From Neurospora tetrasperma FGSC 2508 (Eukaryota; Ascomycota; Sordariomycetes; Sordariales; Sordariaceae): a stretch of 64,000 nt of DNA. Below the pieces are notes generated by a model. It was not told the DNA's origin and made no database searches. It saw only the letters and a program-made list of their open reading frames with translations. The position numbers were made by a program, and so were the translations under genes. Position 1 is the first letter of the stretch. Every line of letters starts with the position of its first letter. Shown piece after piece: positions 33,915 through 45,086 of the stretch. Location of the stretch: the NCBI RefSeq assembly GCF_000213175.1, contig NW_009799103.1, positions 2,446,033 through 2,510,032 on the forward strand, in the 5' to 3' direction.

Positions 33915-35144
33915 TTAAGCCCAAACATCCTGGCCCACACCCTCGATCCAGTTACCAAGCTTGTCAACACTGGAATCCCACTCTTGCAGCCGTTGCCTCA
34001 TGTTCTTGATCTGCTGCATGTCCAACACCTTGGGCTGCACCCAGTTGATGTGGGCCACCTCGTCAACCTGGTCGATCGTGCCCCGCAGCAGATCCAAGCT
34101 CAGCGCCTTCATGATCAGATGCTCGATCTCGTCGGGGTGTACCTTGGTCTCGTTCGCGATGGTGGAGAAAGACATGGCGCGGTCATGGGGCGGGCGGCGA
34201 AACACGGCCTCGGTCAGCGCCGCCAGATAGATCTTCTCGCGCAGCTGGCGCGTGTGCTGCGCCAGCAGCGGGTCCGAGCTGATGTGGCTGGCCAGTAGGT
34301 CGTATGTGGCGAGGTCGCCGCGGTTGAAGGCAAAGAGGAGCTGGTGCAGCCACTTGTGCCGGTCGTCGATGGTGAGGGCGTCGAGGATGGGGTGCAGCAG
34401 AAGCTCGCCAAAGTTGTAGATGCTCGAGCTGACGAGGGCCGCGATGGCCAGGTTGTAGGCGCGCTGGCGCTGCTCCTCGAGTGAAAGTGACTTGACGTCG
34501 ATGCAGGCGAGGTACAGCAGCGCGTTCTTGTAGTAGGAGCCCCAGTCGGACTTGGCTTGGAAATATTTAGCGTTGGTGTCGTAGAAGGCGGCGTGCACGA
34601 CCGACTCCACCGAGTCGAAGTTGTCGAGGATTCGCTCGGCCGTGTCCAGGTCCTTGCGCGCGCCGTCAAGGTCGGAGAGGTCGAGCTTCACGCGGGCAAC
34701 GGCGATCGTGGCGAATACATAGGCGTCTTGAGAGTCTTCGTGGTCGACCTTCTTGACGACGGCTTCCAAAAAGGAGAGGCGCTCTTGGTTGTCTACGGTT
34801 TGCGCACCCAGGCATGGTTAGTGCTAGCTGCCAGATGCATGTTGGGAAGCAGAGGAAATGAAGACCGTCTGCGCACCTCTACATTGTGTGGCGGCCTTGA
34901 GAGCAAGATCAACGAGCTTGAGCTGGTTGATCTTGTCGGCGAACTTGAGAATGAAGACCTTGTAGAACTGTAGCCTCTGCGGGGCACTGCCGGGGTGGTT
35001 GAAGAACTCAAGCAGCAGGTTGGTGAGCTGATGCCACAGCTTGCGCTCCCATAGTGTCTCGAACTCAAGGACGAGGGGTTGGAGTTCTTCGGGCGCCTGG
35101 TCGCGCTGCTCGGCGAGGAAGTCGGAGATGGTGTCGACGTTCAT
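33915..35144 (-). CDS. RPN9: 26S proteasome lid subunit Rpn9 (PSMD13)
   Basis: Two exons: 35144-34877 and 34792-33915; 381 aa, near the family length. It is a non-catalytic subunit of the 19S regulatory particle lid. The start 'MNVDTISDFLAEQRDQAP' leads into helical TPR-like repeats. The PCI domain is at the C-terminal end ('RAMSFSTIANETKVHPDEIE' followed by 'LLRGTIDQVDEVAHINWVQP'), then a coiled C-terminal helix 'MQQIKNMRQRLQEWDSSVD'. The intron lies between 'ATQCR' and 'DNQERLSF'. It is divergent from the complex I subunit gene 650 bp away. I did not find the proteasome-associated control element GGTGGCAAA between the two starts. Confidence 0.96.
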
Positions 35145-35793
35145 GGCTGTGCTGTTGTGTCTAGGTGTGTGTGTGTGTGTCTGAGTCTTCTATCGATCCT
35201 TGCTGTCCAGTCCTTGGGGAGGTAGGCAGGTTCTCGAGGATCCGGTTTCTTTGGTGGAAACGTCGGTGAGTCTGCTGCGGATGGAAACCAGCGTATCGTG
35301 GAATGTTGCTCGTTGTATACAATCCCGGCGAGGCAATGCAGTGGTACGTCTACAATGGAGGATGAAAGTGTTGTTTGAGGTTGTCTTGGTTGACGTCTTG
35401 CAGTGAAGCCTTGACGCGGCGTTAGGCGTGCAGCCAGCTACGGTCGGTCATTGTGGATGCTCTCTCAGCACTGTGGAGGCCCCCACAGTCACTGCCAAGT
35501 GGAAGCTGGGTGAAGCTAAGGTACTGGAGGCGGAAGCCCAAAAGGTACATGCCTAAGTAGTAGAGGTACGTACTGCCGTTAAGTGTAAGTGAAGCTGCTT
35601 GGCACACGTGATTCCCGTCAGCTACATTGAAGGGGGGGGTGCTGACGGCAGGCGGGCAGCAGGCGGGCAGCGAGAGCCGGCTTCGACGTCCCGGATCGAT
35701 ATTGAAGACGGCAGCTTGAAGCTCCGGATAGCCTCTGATTCCATCGCCAATTGAACGGGATCCGGCCAGCCCTGCCACCCCACAACTCACAAG
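35145..35793. promoter_or_regulatory. Divergent promoter region RPN9 / complex I 40 kDa subunit
   Basis: 649 bp separating two ATGs, so probably a shared promoter region. It has a short (GT)8 repeat at 35165-35180 in the RPN9 leader and a CCAAT pentamer at 35747-35751, 43 bases before the complex I start. Co-regulation is not shown. Confidence 0.5.
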
Positions 35794-37399
35794 ATGGCTC
35801 CTCTGATGGCCGCGATGCGGTCGACTCCTAGAATTATCGTTTCCAACGCCTATGGCTTTCAGCGACGGGCTATCTCCGACGTGACCATCACCCGCACCGG
35901 CAAGCCCATTATCCGTAACCAGGGTGGCCGGTAATTGTTGCTATATCTCTGTTTGGGTAGAATGGACGATTGCTAACACGTCGTCTACCTCTACAGCTCC
36001 TCCCTCGGTGGACATACTGCGACAGTCTTCGGTGCGACCGGCCAGCTCGGCCGCTACATCGTCAACAGACTAGGTGCGATCTGGCGACTTCGTGGCGTAG
36101 GCCTTTATAGAGATCACCATGGCTTATATCAAGAACGTTTGCAGCGAGACAAGGATGCACTGTCGTCATTCCCTTCCGCGACGAGTACAACAAGCGCCAT
36201 CTGAAAGTTACGGGTGATTTGGGCAAGGTGGTCATGATAGTGAGCTTTTCCCCACAACAAGAGTCATGTCCACACAGTCGAGGCCCACGTACGCGCAAGG
36301 ATCCAGCTACTAAGCATAACCACCACTCCAGGAGTTCGACTTGCGCAACACCCAATCCATCGAGGAGAGCGTCAGACACTCGGATGTCGTCTACAACCTG
36401 ATCGGTCGCGACTACCCGACCAAGTGAGTCTGGATTTAATGGGAAAAGTTGTGGTGGAGATGCACAAGTATTGACCTGGGTCCCAGGAACTTCTCGTTCG
36501 AGGACGTCCATATCGAGGGTGCTGAGCGCATCGCCGAAGCTGTCGCCAAATACGATGTCGACCGCTTCATCCACGTCTCGTCTTACAATGCAGACCCCAA
36601 CTCGGAATGCGAGTTCTTCGCCACCAAGGTACGATTACAAGACAGCCTCTTCCAGCGAGTTGCATCGTTGAGGGTTTCTAATTGGATCTGTAGGCGCGTG
36701 GTGAGCAAGTAGTCAGGAGCATTTTCCCCGAAACCACCATTGTCCGGCCAGCTCCCATGTTTGGCTTCGAGGACAGGTTGCTTCACAAGCTTGCCAGCGT
36801 CAAGAATATCCTGACATCCAATGGGATGCAAGAGAAATACAACCCTGTTCACGTACGTCTTCCCCCCCGGATATAACCCTTTGCGCGCGGACGGTAGCAT
36901 CTGACAGCCGTTTTAGGTGATTGATGTTGGCCAGGCTCTTGAACAGATGCTCTGGGACGACAACACTGCTTCGGAGACTTTTGAGCTCTACGGTCCCAAG
37001 ACCTACACTACCGCTGAGATCTCCGAGATGGTTGACCGCGAAATCTACAAGAGGCGGCGCCACGTGAATGTGCCCAAGAAGATCCTCAAGCCGATCGCCG
37101 GTGTCCTGAACAAGGCCCTCTGGTGGCCCATCATGTCTGCCGATGAGATTGAGCGTGAGTTCCACGACCAGGTCATCGATCCGGAGGCCAAGACCTTCAA
37201 GGACCTCGGCATCGAGCCTGCAGATATCGCCAACTTCACCTACCATTACTTGGTAAGTTGCCCACATCACAAGTCGAGTGCAAAAGAATGATGACTGATT
37301 CCCATGCAGCAAAGTTATCGCAGCAATGCCTACTACGACCTTCCGCCAGCGACCGAAAAGGAGAGGAGGGAGGACAGGGAGTACATTCACATGCTGTGA
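35794..37399 (+). CDS. nuo-40: NADH:ubiquinone oxidoreductase 40 kDa subunit (NDUFA9 type), mitochondrial
   Basis: Eight exons: 35794-35930, 35997-36073, 36145-36239, 36332-36423, 36487-36628, 36694-36852, 36917-37252, 37310-37399; 375 aa. It is an accessory subunit of respiratory complex I in the matrix arm. A basic presequence ('MAPLMAAMRSTPRIIVSN') is followed by a Rossmann fold with nucleotide motif 'TVFGATGQLG' (Gly58, Gly61, Gly64), as in the atypical short-chain dehydrogenases of this family, which hold NADPH tightly. The blocks 'HVSSYNADPNSECEF' and 'IVRPAPMFGFEDRLLHKL' are typical. This is the most intron-dense gene of the window. The sequence looks very close to the Neurospora protein as I remember it, which is my main basis for the lineage guess. 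Confidence 0.96.
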
Positions 37400-37842
37400 G
37401 TATCTTTGGGGTTGCACAGGGATGCATGTAGATTGTAGAAATCCACCGTAGAGCATTTGGTGAGTCGACGGAACACAGAACGTCCAGACTGGATGCTGTG
37501 GTGAGAATTAGAGCAATCAAAAGATTTGCGCAAGCGTTTGAACGATCTGGGGTGAGATTGAAGCCTTCAACTCGGCGGGGTTGTGTTTACTGGTATGATG
37601 CGACCAAAAAGGGGAACGGATAAAGGAAAATGTCATCAATGCATCCACAATTTTTTTCCGAACGATGCTGCACACTCCCGTTAAACTTTGACTGTTAGTG
37701 CCAAGAGCACACCATTCCCCAACACTTACAACCTAACAGTCACTCACTGCCCACTTATACAACCGATTATAATCGATTCGCTCCCACTTGTACCCGAACC
37801 ATATCGAATCGAGCCATACTGTGATTAGGCTTGGGGTCCAAA
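37400..37842. other. Intergenic spacer upstream of EFM5
   Basis: 440 bp between two co-oriented genes. It contains 3' UTR-like and then leader-like sequence; no coding content. Confidence 0.5.
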
Positions 37843-38864
37843 ATGGCGTGCATCATTGACAAATTCTCTGATGATGAGAGTGACCTGTGAGTAATGCCTC
37901 ACTACCAGTAACTTATTTTAATGAAATCGTGATCCACAGGGTACTGACTATCTGAAGCGAACTCTCTACCTCAACCCTTGATGCCCTCAAATCTTTTTAC
38001 GCCGAGCGCGATGCCCGTGCTGAGCAGTTTGCTAAGCTCCAGGCCGAGGCTGAGGAGAGGCATGCTTTGAACGTCAAGCTGTCTATGGATGCTTTCACCG
38101 AGGATTGGAATGAGAGTCAGTTCTGGGTGAGTGATATCATTTTCATCAATTTTTACATATGGCTTACAGAGAGACCTTCAACCGACGAAGACGAACCAAC
38201 TGACATGAAAATTCAACAGTACTCCGATGAAACAGCTACCTTTCTCGCCAAACAACTCCTGGCCGACGCTACTCCAACCACCTCCATCGCCGTCGTCTCC
38301 GCCCCGTCCGTCTTCGTTCAGCTCAAGAACCTTTTGAACAGCGACGCCTACAAAGACAAGCCCAAGCCCAAACTCACCTTGCTCGAGCACGACAACCGCT
38401 TCGCCGTTTTCGCTGACGAATTCGTCTTTTACGATTTCGCTCAGCCGCTCAAGCTTCCGAGCCACCTCAAGGGCGCCTTTGACCGCGTCATTGTTGATCC
38501 TCCCTTTTTGAGCGAGGATTGCCAAACCAAGGCTGCGTTGACGGTTAGGTGGATGCTCAAATCTTCCCAAGGTAAGGAGGAGGAGAAGGAGGAGAAGGGT
38601 AAAATGCCCAAGATCATTGCTTGCACGGGCGAGCGCATGGAGACGCTGGTTACGGAGAAGCTGTATAAGAGCTACGGCCTGAGGACTACTACGTTTGAGC
38701 CTAAGCATGCGAGGGGGTTGAGCAATGAGTTTTATTGCTATGCTAATTTTGAGGTGAAGCCGGAGGAGGGGGCCGGGGCTGAGACGCCAGAGGGGAAGGG
38801 TTGGACGTTGAGGGAGTTGGGGTGGAAGGAAAAGGAGGGTGCTGCTACTGCTGCTGCTGCTTGA
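37843..38864 (+). CDS. EFM5: eEF1A lysine N-methyltransferase, EFM5/N6AMT2 family
   Basis: Three exons: 37843-37886, 37958-38126, 38220-38864; 285 aa. The family is a seven-beta-strand SAM-dependent methyltransferase; yeast Efm5 trimethylates Lys79 of elongation factor eEF1A. The catalytic [DN]PPF tetrapeptide is 'VIVDPPFLSED' (Asp164-Phe167). Typical blocks are 'LSTSTLDALKSFYAER' near the N-terminus, 'ESQFW-YSDETATFLAKQ' across intron 2, 'LLEHDNRFAVF' and 'EFYCYANF'. A Lys/Glu-rich loop ('GKEEEKEEKGKMPK') and an Ala-rich C-terminal tail are specific to this sequence. The exon 1/2 join uses an acceptor at 37956-37957; an earlier AG exists but breaks the frame. Confidence 0.92.
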
Positions 38865-39434
38865 GGCTGTGGGCTAGGCTAGGCTGATCATTGGGGGGGC
38901 AAGGAGGTTGAAATTGGGGATAGGAAGGAATTTTTGGTCCATTAATTGGGACTGCGCTACTACCGTACAGGGGAATAAGTATACTGATGAATAGAAAGTT
39001 TTTGTTGTAAGCGTGAAAAGGGTGGGAAAAGCAAAGTGACAACATATTATTACATCTGGATAACTCGCGACCTTTGCCATAATGACTCGAGCTTTATGAC
39101 GCTATGAGACTTTGGAGACCACAAGACCCCGTACTCATCATTCATGGACGTGTTCGAGCTGAATGATTGGCACTCATCATCTCGAATAAGACTCTACTTG
39201 CAGACTTCAAATCCCAAGAGGAAATTCGATTCATATCCAGAGAACGCCATGCAACTACCATCTCCATTTTCCCCCGGCCCTATATTTAGTTGTACAGCAT
39301 CATACATTAACAGTAAAGTTCCTTTCTATATCCATTATTCATGACACGCATGCCTCGTATGCACCATTTCATACTTTTATGCTCTTCTGCTCATGCACGT
39401 AATGTACGCCATATTTCGGGAACCCGTATTTCTT
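38865..39434. other. Convergent spacer EFM5 / rhomboid
   Basis: 570 bp between two stop codons; AT-rich with no recognised feature. Probably 3' UTRs. Confidence 0.5.
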
Positions 39435-40681
39435 TCAAGGTCCCAACCGCTGGCCACCAGAGACCCCGGAAAACGGAATGCCAGCCTCGGCTGATGAGGC
39501 AGAGGAAGGGAGGACACCGAATCTGCCAAAAGTCTTCTGATCCACGCTGACGTAGTGAGGCAGTCTGCCCAAGAGGTTGAGCTTTCCTTCGATGAACCGC
39601 AACGCCCATTCAGGAGGGGCGAGGAACTTGAGGTATCCTAGGCCGACTATTTGTTCTCATGTTAGCAAATATAGCTCTTTTTTTCCTCAACATGAACGTA
39701 GGTAGGGGAGCAGTTGGGATTGAAACACTTACACCCATAACCGACAAGCAGACCGGCCAAGTGCCCGAGGAAGCTCGAACTCGGCAGCAACGCAGCAGTA
39801 ACCACCACCAACAACAAAGGAGTGATCCACGTAGGAATGTTGTAGGTGCTGATGGTGAAGTAGGGATTGGTCTTGTAGGTGCGAATAGCTTCCATGCCCA
39901 GCAGCAGGAACACCCACATGCTGGCTCCCATGACTGGCGTGTTGGCGTGAAGGATGAACCTTTCGATGAAGACGTAGATGAGGCCCGGTATCGTTGCGAA
40001 TGCTAGAGGAGAACAAACGTGTGAGTTGTGGCCCCGGGTAATTTCAAGGAGATGAGAGGGGGGTTGTCTTACGGCCAAAAAAGAGCGCCACAGAGGTCAA
40101 AGTACCATGTTCATGCTCGAACCGCTCGAGAAGAGGTGTAAAGGCGACAATGTTGAGTATTGTGTGGAAGATGTTCAGGTGGATGAAGGGGAATGTGTTG
40201 ATGCGATATACTGTTGCCAAGAGTGTTAGCAGGTGTGCTCGGGCAGGTCTCATGTCACAGGCCAGCGTTGGGGCATAACCCATTTCAGAATGTGAAGCCT
40301 CCTGCCATCCCGCAGGACTGCTGTTCGGTATCTGGGGTATCCGCTACCAGCGCGTGCTTTGCATCCAATTGAGGATTCCCTCCCATCCCATTCCCTTCAG
40401 CGAGGTCCTCCACTTTGGCCACTCCCTGGCATGACCATACCGAAGAAGACAAAAACTGAATAGAACCTACACGTCGCAATACCAATCTCGTCCGGTATCA
40501 GCGCGCCCCACGTCTTGACGTCCCAGTTCCATGACTTGCCGACCCACGTCAGAACCCATGTCAGGACAATGATTAGCACCGTGGCTCTTGTGAAAAGTGG
40601 CAGCTTAAGGAGATATGCACGCGTGCGCTGAGTATTGAACGTCACGGCAGCCCCGGAGGCGGGCAGTGTTTGGGCTGCCAT
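39435..40681 (-). CDS. RBD2: Rhomboid-family intramembrane serine protease, Rbd2 type
   Basis: Four exons: 40681-40471, 40210-40073, 40002-39733, 39646-39435; 276 aa. It is a Golgi/endosomal rhomboid; the family processes membrane-bound SREBP in some fungi (established for fission yeast and Aspergillus, inferred here). Six hydrophobic segments are visible. The catalytic dyad can be placed: Ser144 in 'MGASMWVF' (GxSxxxF) and His197 in 'SSSFLGHLAGLLVGYG'. The blocks 'INTFPFIHLNIFHTILN' and 'LLERFEHEHGT' match the Rbd2 subgroup, and the soluble tail 'PHYVSVDQKTFGRFGVLP' is also typical. Intron 1 (260 nt) is the longest in this gene; the join gives 'EIGIAT-LYRINTFP'. Confidence 0.92.
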
Positions 40682-41904
40682 TATGCAAATTCGTGTGTGT
40701 GTGTGAGGTCGTGATTCGGGTGGTAGATTGGTCCGCGGTCGGTCTGCGTTCAGGAAGAACCCAGATAAGATGCGCCGTCGATGGAGGAGAGGGTATCTCC
40801 ACGTCCAAGATTAAACTTGCGAGCGCCCGTTGTATGCGAACTCGATCGTCTCTGAATGGCATACAGCGTCTCGAGGACTCGGGCCGTTGATGGAGACTGG
40901 ACAATTGGCGTTGTAGTCCTGTCGAACGAGGAAGGCGGAGGAGGGGGGGTCGTGGACGTAGCAGGTAGGTATGTATGACCGCCTTGTCGCAAGCACCGAC
41001 GTTTAGTGCTTCCTTATCGGTCTTATTGCTGCAAGGTACGTAACCTAGGTAGATGATGATCCGACGTTTTCAGAGAAAAAAAAAAAATCGGCCCCTCGTC
41101 GAATGTCGGTCAGGAGTAAGGTCCGACCCCAAGCTTGTGTAGTCTCGTTGACTAAAGCTGACAGGCGGGCTCCCGGGGTTCCGTCGCGGCCGTGGGGAGC
41201 GTTGGTCAGCCCTGGCCCCGTCCGTGTCGGATAAGTCGCTGGTCGGAAGTGGAGTGGAGGGGTCTAACCAGTTCTTCACCGTCCATGATATTATGCAGTG
41301 ATCCAGTCCAAACTATTCCCTTTTAAAGGTATTGAACTTGAGACATCAATGACCTGGCTAGCAGTGTTGACTTGTACACAGACTGGAAGTGATACTGGGT
41401 GTATCTGAAGCACCGTACTTCGGCAGAGCTTCAACCCGAACCACCCGTACGGGAGGGGAGGGACATGGAGAGGGTAAACATATCATTATAAGTACATAGG
41501 TACATATACATACATTGAACAATGTAGTGAGTCGAGGCGAAGTGTCAGTACATATCATTCAGCATTCCACACTCAGTTCTGTCGTGCCTTCTCCCTCCCC
41601 CTCGATTTGTTCCTTCTGGTTTTGAAGCACATTATCACCGCATAAACTGCAGTGTCTTTTTTGGCAGGTTAGTGCCTCTACGTGTGGAAGGTGCACCACA
41701 CTGCATCCCCCCTTTCCATCGATAGACTTTTTGGGTCTTTATCTTTGGAAAACCAAAGGGCTTTTTTTGTATGTCCAGGGTCTAGCTAGCAATCACGGCC
41801 CAAAAAAGAAATTGAAAACGAGATCTATCTCACACATATCAGTGAAATTACATGTTGAAGCCAATAGAAGGAAAAAAAACATGGTTCAAAAGAACAAAAA
41901 ATGT
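40682..41904. other. Intergenic region between rhomboid gene and tRNA-Ser
   Basis: 1.2 kb. It includes the rhomboid leader with a GT repeat near 40691-40706, GGTA/CCTAGGT words near 40965-41052, and an A-run near 41076-41088. No protein gene is supported. Confidence 0.45.
41896..41901 (-). terminator. RNA polymerase III T-run terminator
   Basis: On the - strand this is a run of six T starting four bases after the tRNA-Ser discriminator base, the usual pol III stop signal. Confidence 0.8.
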
Positions 41905-42003
41905 CGACAACAGTAGGGTTCGAACCTACGCGGGCGAACCCAACAGATAGCTGAATAAAGGCGGTATTCAAGTCTGTCGCCTTAACCACTCGGCCATGTT
42001 GTC
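41905..42003 (-). tRNA. tRNA-Ser (UGA) with an 18-nt intron
   Basis: Read on the - strand, GACAACA at the 5' end pairs with TGTTGTC near the 3' end, followed by discriminator G. The D arm carries TGGCCGAGTGGTTAAGG, the long variable arm is serine-like (TTGGGTTCGCCCGCG), and the T arm is intact with GGTTCGAACC. The anticodon arm is CAGACTTGA...ATCTG, so the anticodon is TGA. An intron of 18 bases sits one base 3' of the anticodon, the canonical position. A tRNA of 81 bases remains after splicing. Confidence 0.95.
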
Positions 42004-42534
42004 ATGGTTACAATTATTAGTAACTGCAATTATAACACTTAGAAACAGCCAGGCACCGGAATGCGCCTTTCAGTATGAACGGCCTCTGTTGGATAGAAAT
42101 TGTACAACAGCCAGCCACATCTAAACCGGTTGACTTCATTTATCAGGTTATCATTCTTGTGCAGCATATCATTCTTCCTTGGTCGCATGTTCTATGCTTT
42201 TACGGGTATTCCATGCCCATCTTCCGCGGCCTTGAGGTTTGCGCCTGGCTCTGCTCTTCCAACCATGGTCGTAGAACCGACTGCGGGTGATCGTGTGGGT
42301 GAACAGCTCCTGCTTCAACCAATCAGTCTCTCCCCGGTTGTGTCATGTCGATAGACAGGTTGACGTGGAAAGGATTCGCATGGCCCTCTCAATAGCCTTT
42401 CTCGTCTTGGACCGATGGACTGCGAGAGACGACCTCCCATCTTCGGATCTTGCTGCGATCACGCAAAATGTAACCTCCAACTTCTCTGAGCTTCCGTGAT
42501 CCCTCCCCTTCAAAACTTGCGTCGCTCGTCCTCA
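42004..42534. other. Spacer between tRNA-Ser and Rsa3-like gene
   Basis: 530 bp with no recognised feature; overlapping short open frames only. Confidence 0.5.
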
Positions 42535-42765
42535 TCACTTCCTCTCCGCCCCAGACTCGACTATCCTCCTCTGCTCTTCGGGAGAGAAAAGCGCAGTACC
42601 CTGCTGTAGCGCGTTCACGAGCAGGTGGATCGCATCGTTTTTAAAGTCGTCAGCCGTGCGCACCTTGTCCAAATCTTCGGCAAACTCCTTGGTTGCTCGC
42701 TGGAGGTAGTAGGAAGTGAACTTGGCGGAGACCTCTTGCTGGCTCATTTGCTTGCTGTCAGACAT
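42535..42765 (-). CDS. Small Rsa3-like (ribosome assembly) protein
   Basis: Single exon, 76 aa, ATG in a strong context (CAACATGTC). The core 'YYLQRATKEFAEDLDKVR' then 'ADDFKNDAIHLLVNALQQG' closely resembles the short C-terminal domain of ribosome assembly protein 3 (Rsa3), a nuclear factor of 60S subunit formation. Typical Rsa3 proteins carry a longer, basic N-terminal part; nothing like it is seen upstream on this strand, so this is a short form or a distinct paralogue. The family call comes from remembered motif similarity, not a search. If wrong, it remains a small conserved helical protein. Confidence 0.6.
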   Translation of the reverse strand: MSDSKQMSQQEVSAKFTSYYLQRATKEFAEDLDKVRTADDFKNDAIHLLVNALQQGTALFSPEEQRRIVESGAERK

Positions 42766-43608
42766 GTTGAAGGATTTTTTTGGAAGGATGATTGGTTGGT
42801 TGGTGGTTGTGGAAGTGGAAATGAGAGGACGAAAACTCTGGACGTTTGAAATAGGCCAAGCTCAAGATGTTGTTTCAAAGCTCTGAAGTCTGTTGCGAAA
42901 GCGCTTGGTAATTTCGTGCTGATGTTATTAAAGGAGAAAAATTCGGTGGGTATTGCCCGGTGAACCCAAGGTGAAGTTTCACCGTGCAACTGCCCCACTT
43001 TTGACTTCAAGCCGCTCGACGACAAGACGGGATTGACAACTCAACATCAAAACCTAACAAGATCACAGCGCGAAGATTTGGAGGAAGAACATTGCAGGAG
43101 GAGGGCAAAGAACACAGCAGTCGATTTTCCGCACGCACAACATGCGGGTCTTCCCTCAGGACAACCCCTTGTCTTCATTCTCCTCCTCCTTTACTCCCTC
43201 CCACCTCGGGGGCACCGACCATGGATGACGACGACTTGAATCCATAACCAGTCCTCGAATTTGTCCGCTCGGTCAAATGTACGCCGAACGCAGGTAAATC
43301 CATAGGAAAGAAAAGTGCCGTTTCTCCTGCAACTTACTAAGTGGGTGGCACTCGTCTCTTTACCTTAATAATCGACAGCGTAGTATTCTCGTATGTTCAT
43401 CCTCGTTACGAACACCGCTACGTTTCAAACCCCCGGTCTTGGAAATGAGATGATCTTGCAGCTTTTCCCACACAGCTGATTTTATATAAATCTGGTCTTG
43501 CCTAATGTTTGGTTTCTTCATGTGCTATGAGCATTCATCTCAATTGTTCTTGTTGTGCCTATACCGATAAAGGGGTACCATAGTCAAGTCTACCAGCTTC
43601 CAACAACC
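42766..43608. promoter_or_regulatory. Divergent intergenic region Rsa3-like / polygalacturonase
   Basis: 840 bp. The polygalacturonase side has a TATA box at 43483-43490 and a CreA-like CCCCGG word at 43431-43436. An open frame at 43033-43239 (+) has no recognisable content. Confidence 0.5.
43483..43490 (+). promoter_or_regulatory. TATA box of polygalacturonase gene
   Basis: TATATAAA, 119 bases upstream of the ATG. Strong TATA boxes are common in inducible secreted-enzyme genes and rare for housekeeping genes. The nearby CCCCGG matches the reverse complement of the degenerate carbon-catabolite-repressor consensus SYGGRG, but that match alone is weak. Confidence 0.55.
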
Positions 43609-44914
43609 ATGAGAATCACCGCCTCTCTTTTGCCAGCCTTCCTCGGAAGTGCGATGGCAGCCTCGATCCCATCAACATCTGGCAACCACATAAAAGCGTC
43701 GTCCTCCTGCACCTTCAGCGGCTCAACTGGCTTCGACCTCCTCTCCAAAGGACTCAGCTCCTGTCAAGAGATCGTCATCTCCGACCTCCAAGTACCCGCG
43801 GGCAAGACTCTCACCCTAGACAAGCTCAATCCAGGAACGACAGTAACCTTTGCCGGCAATACCACGTTCCCCTACCTTTCCTCCGGCTGGGCGGGCCCCC
43901 TCCTCTCCATCTCCTCCTCCTCCAAGCTGACCATCCGCGGCCTCTCTTCCTCTGTGTTGTACGGCAGCGGCGAAAAGTACTGGGACGGTTTGGGACAAAA
44001 GGGACCCATCAAGAAACCCAAGTTCTTCCAGGTGCACAATCTTGAGGATTCCGTGATCGAGGGTGTCACGATCCTCAATGCACCAGTGCAGGTGATGAGT
44101 ATCAACGGATGCAAGAACTTGACGGTGACAGGATTCACACTTGACAACAAGGCGGGTGATGGAGACTGGAATGCCGGTAAAGGAGGAAGAAACACGGATG
44201 CGTTTGATATTGGGTCATCCAGTAACGTGGTGATTGACGGCGCGAAGGTGTATAACCAGGATGATTGTGTGGCTATTAATTCGGGCACGGTAAGCTTTTT
44301 TTTTCCCCCCTCCCTCCAGTTTTTTTCTGGGGAACCTTCCGTCGGCTGATCAACGTTTTCGCTTCAACCAGGATATCACTTTCCGCAATGGTCTTTGCTC
44401 GGGGGGGCATGGTCTGTCCATTGGTTCCGTGGGCGGTAGAAGCGATAACACCGTCAAGAATGTCCTGTTTGAGAACTCAGTGATTGCGAACTCAGAGAAC
44501 GGTAAGTACCCTTTTTCTCCTTAGCTTCCCCGTCGCTTGGCAACAGGAAGCATAGATTCTAACGCTCCGACTTGCGATACCTCAGGCGCCCGAATCAAGA
44601 CCAATTACGGAACCACGGGTCTCGTCTCCAACATCACTTACCGCAATGTCAAGCTCCAAAACATCACCAAATACGGCATCATGGTTGACCAGTCCTACGG
44701 TTCTTCCTCTAAGAACGCGTCGCCAACTAATGGTGTGCCTATCACCGGGTTTACACTTTCCAACGTGACGGGAAATGTTCTGTCCTCTGGCACTAACATC
44801 TTTATCAACTGCGGCGATGGATCTTGTAAGCAATTTGAATGGAATCAAGTTGATATCAAGGGTGGGAAGAAGAGCTCCAAGTGCTTGAGAGTTCCGTCGG
44901 GCGCGTGGTGTTAG
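43609..44914 (+). CDS. Secreted endo-polygalacturonase (GH28)
   Basis: Three exons: 43609-44289, 44372-44501, 44586-44914; 379 aa. It hydrolyses alpha-1,4 bonds in homogalacturonan (pectin) outside the cell. A signal peptide ('[17 protein letters not shown]') and short propeptide precede a right-handed beta-helix. All four GH28 signature blocks are present: 'NTDAFDIG' (Asp197), '[11 protein letters not shown]' (Asp218, Asp219), 'GGHGLSIGS' (His240) and 'ARIKT' (Arg273, Lys275). The last Cys pair ('[13 protein letters not shown]') is typical of endo-acting fungal enzymes. Introns interrupt just after 'AINSGT' and before 'GARIKT'. It is the only clear secreted plant-cell-wall enzyme in the window and fits a saprotrophic or plant-associated life. 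Confidence 0.96.
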
Positions 44915-45086
44915 ATAGATAGACGTATGGGTCATGGATATGTCCTGAGACTTTGAGCAACCATATTTAGTTTCTTGTCCCAAAAGCCATGAAAAAGACC
45001 AAAACTTGAAGTGAATGTGTACCACGCGATGCCGTCTAAAAGAAACTCCCCCACGAACCCCGAATATAACGTATAGAACATACCTC

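Noticed and set aside
35145-35793. Proteasome-associated control element near RPN9
   Set aside because: I looked for GGTGGCAAA and its complement between the two starts and did not see it.
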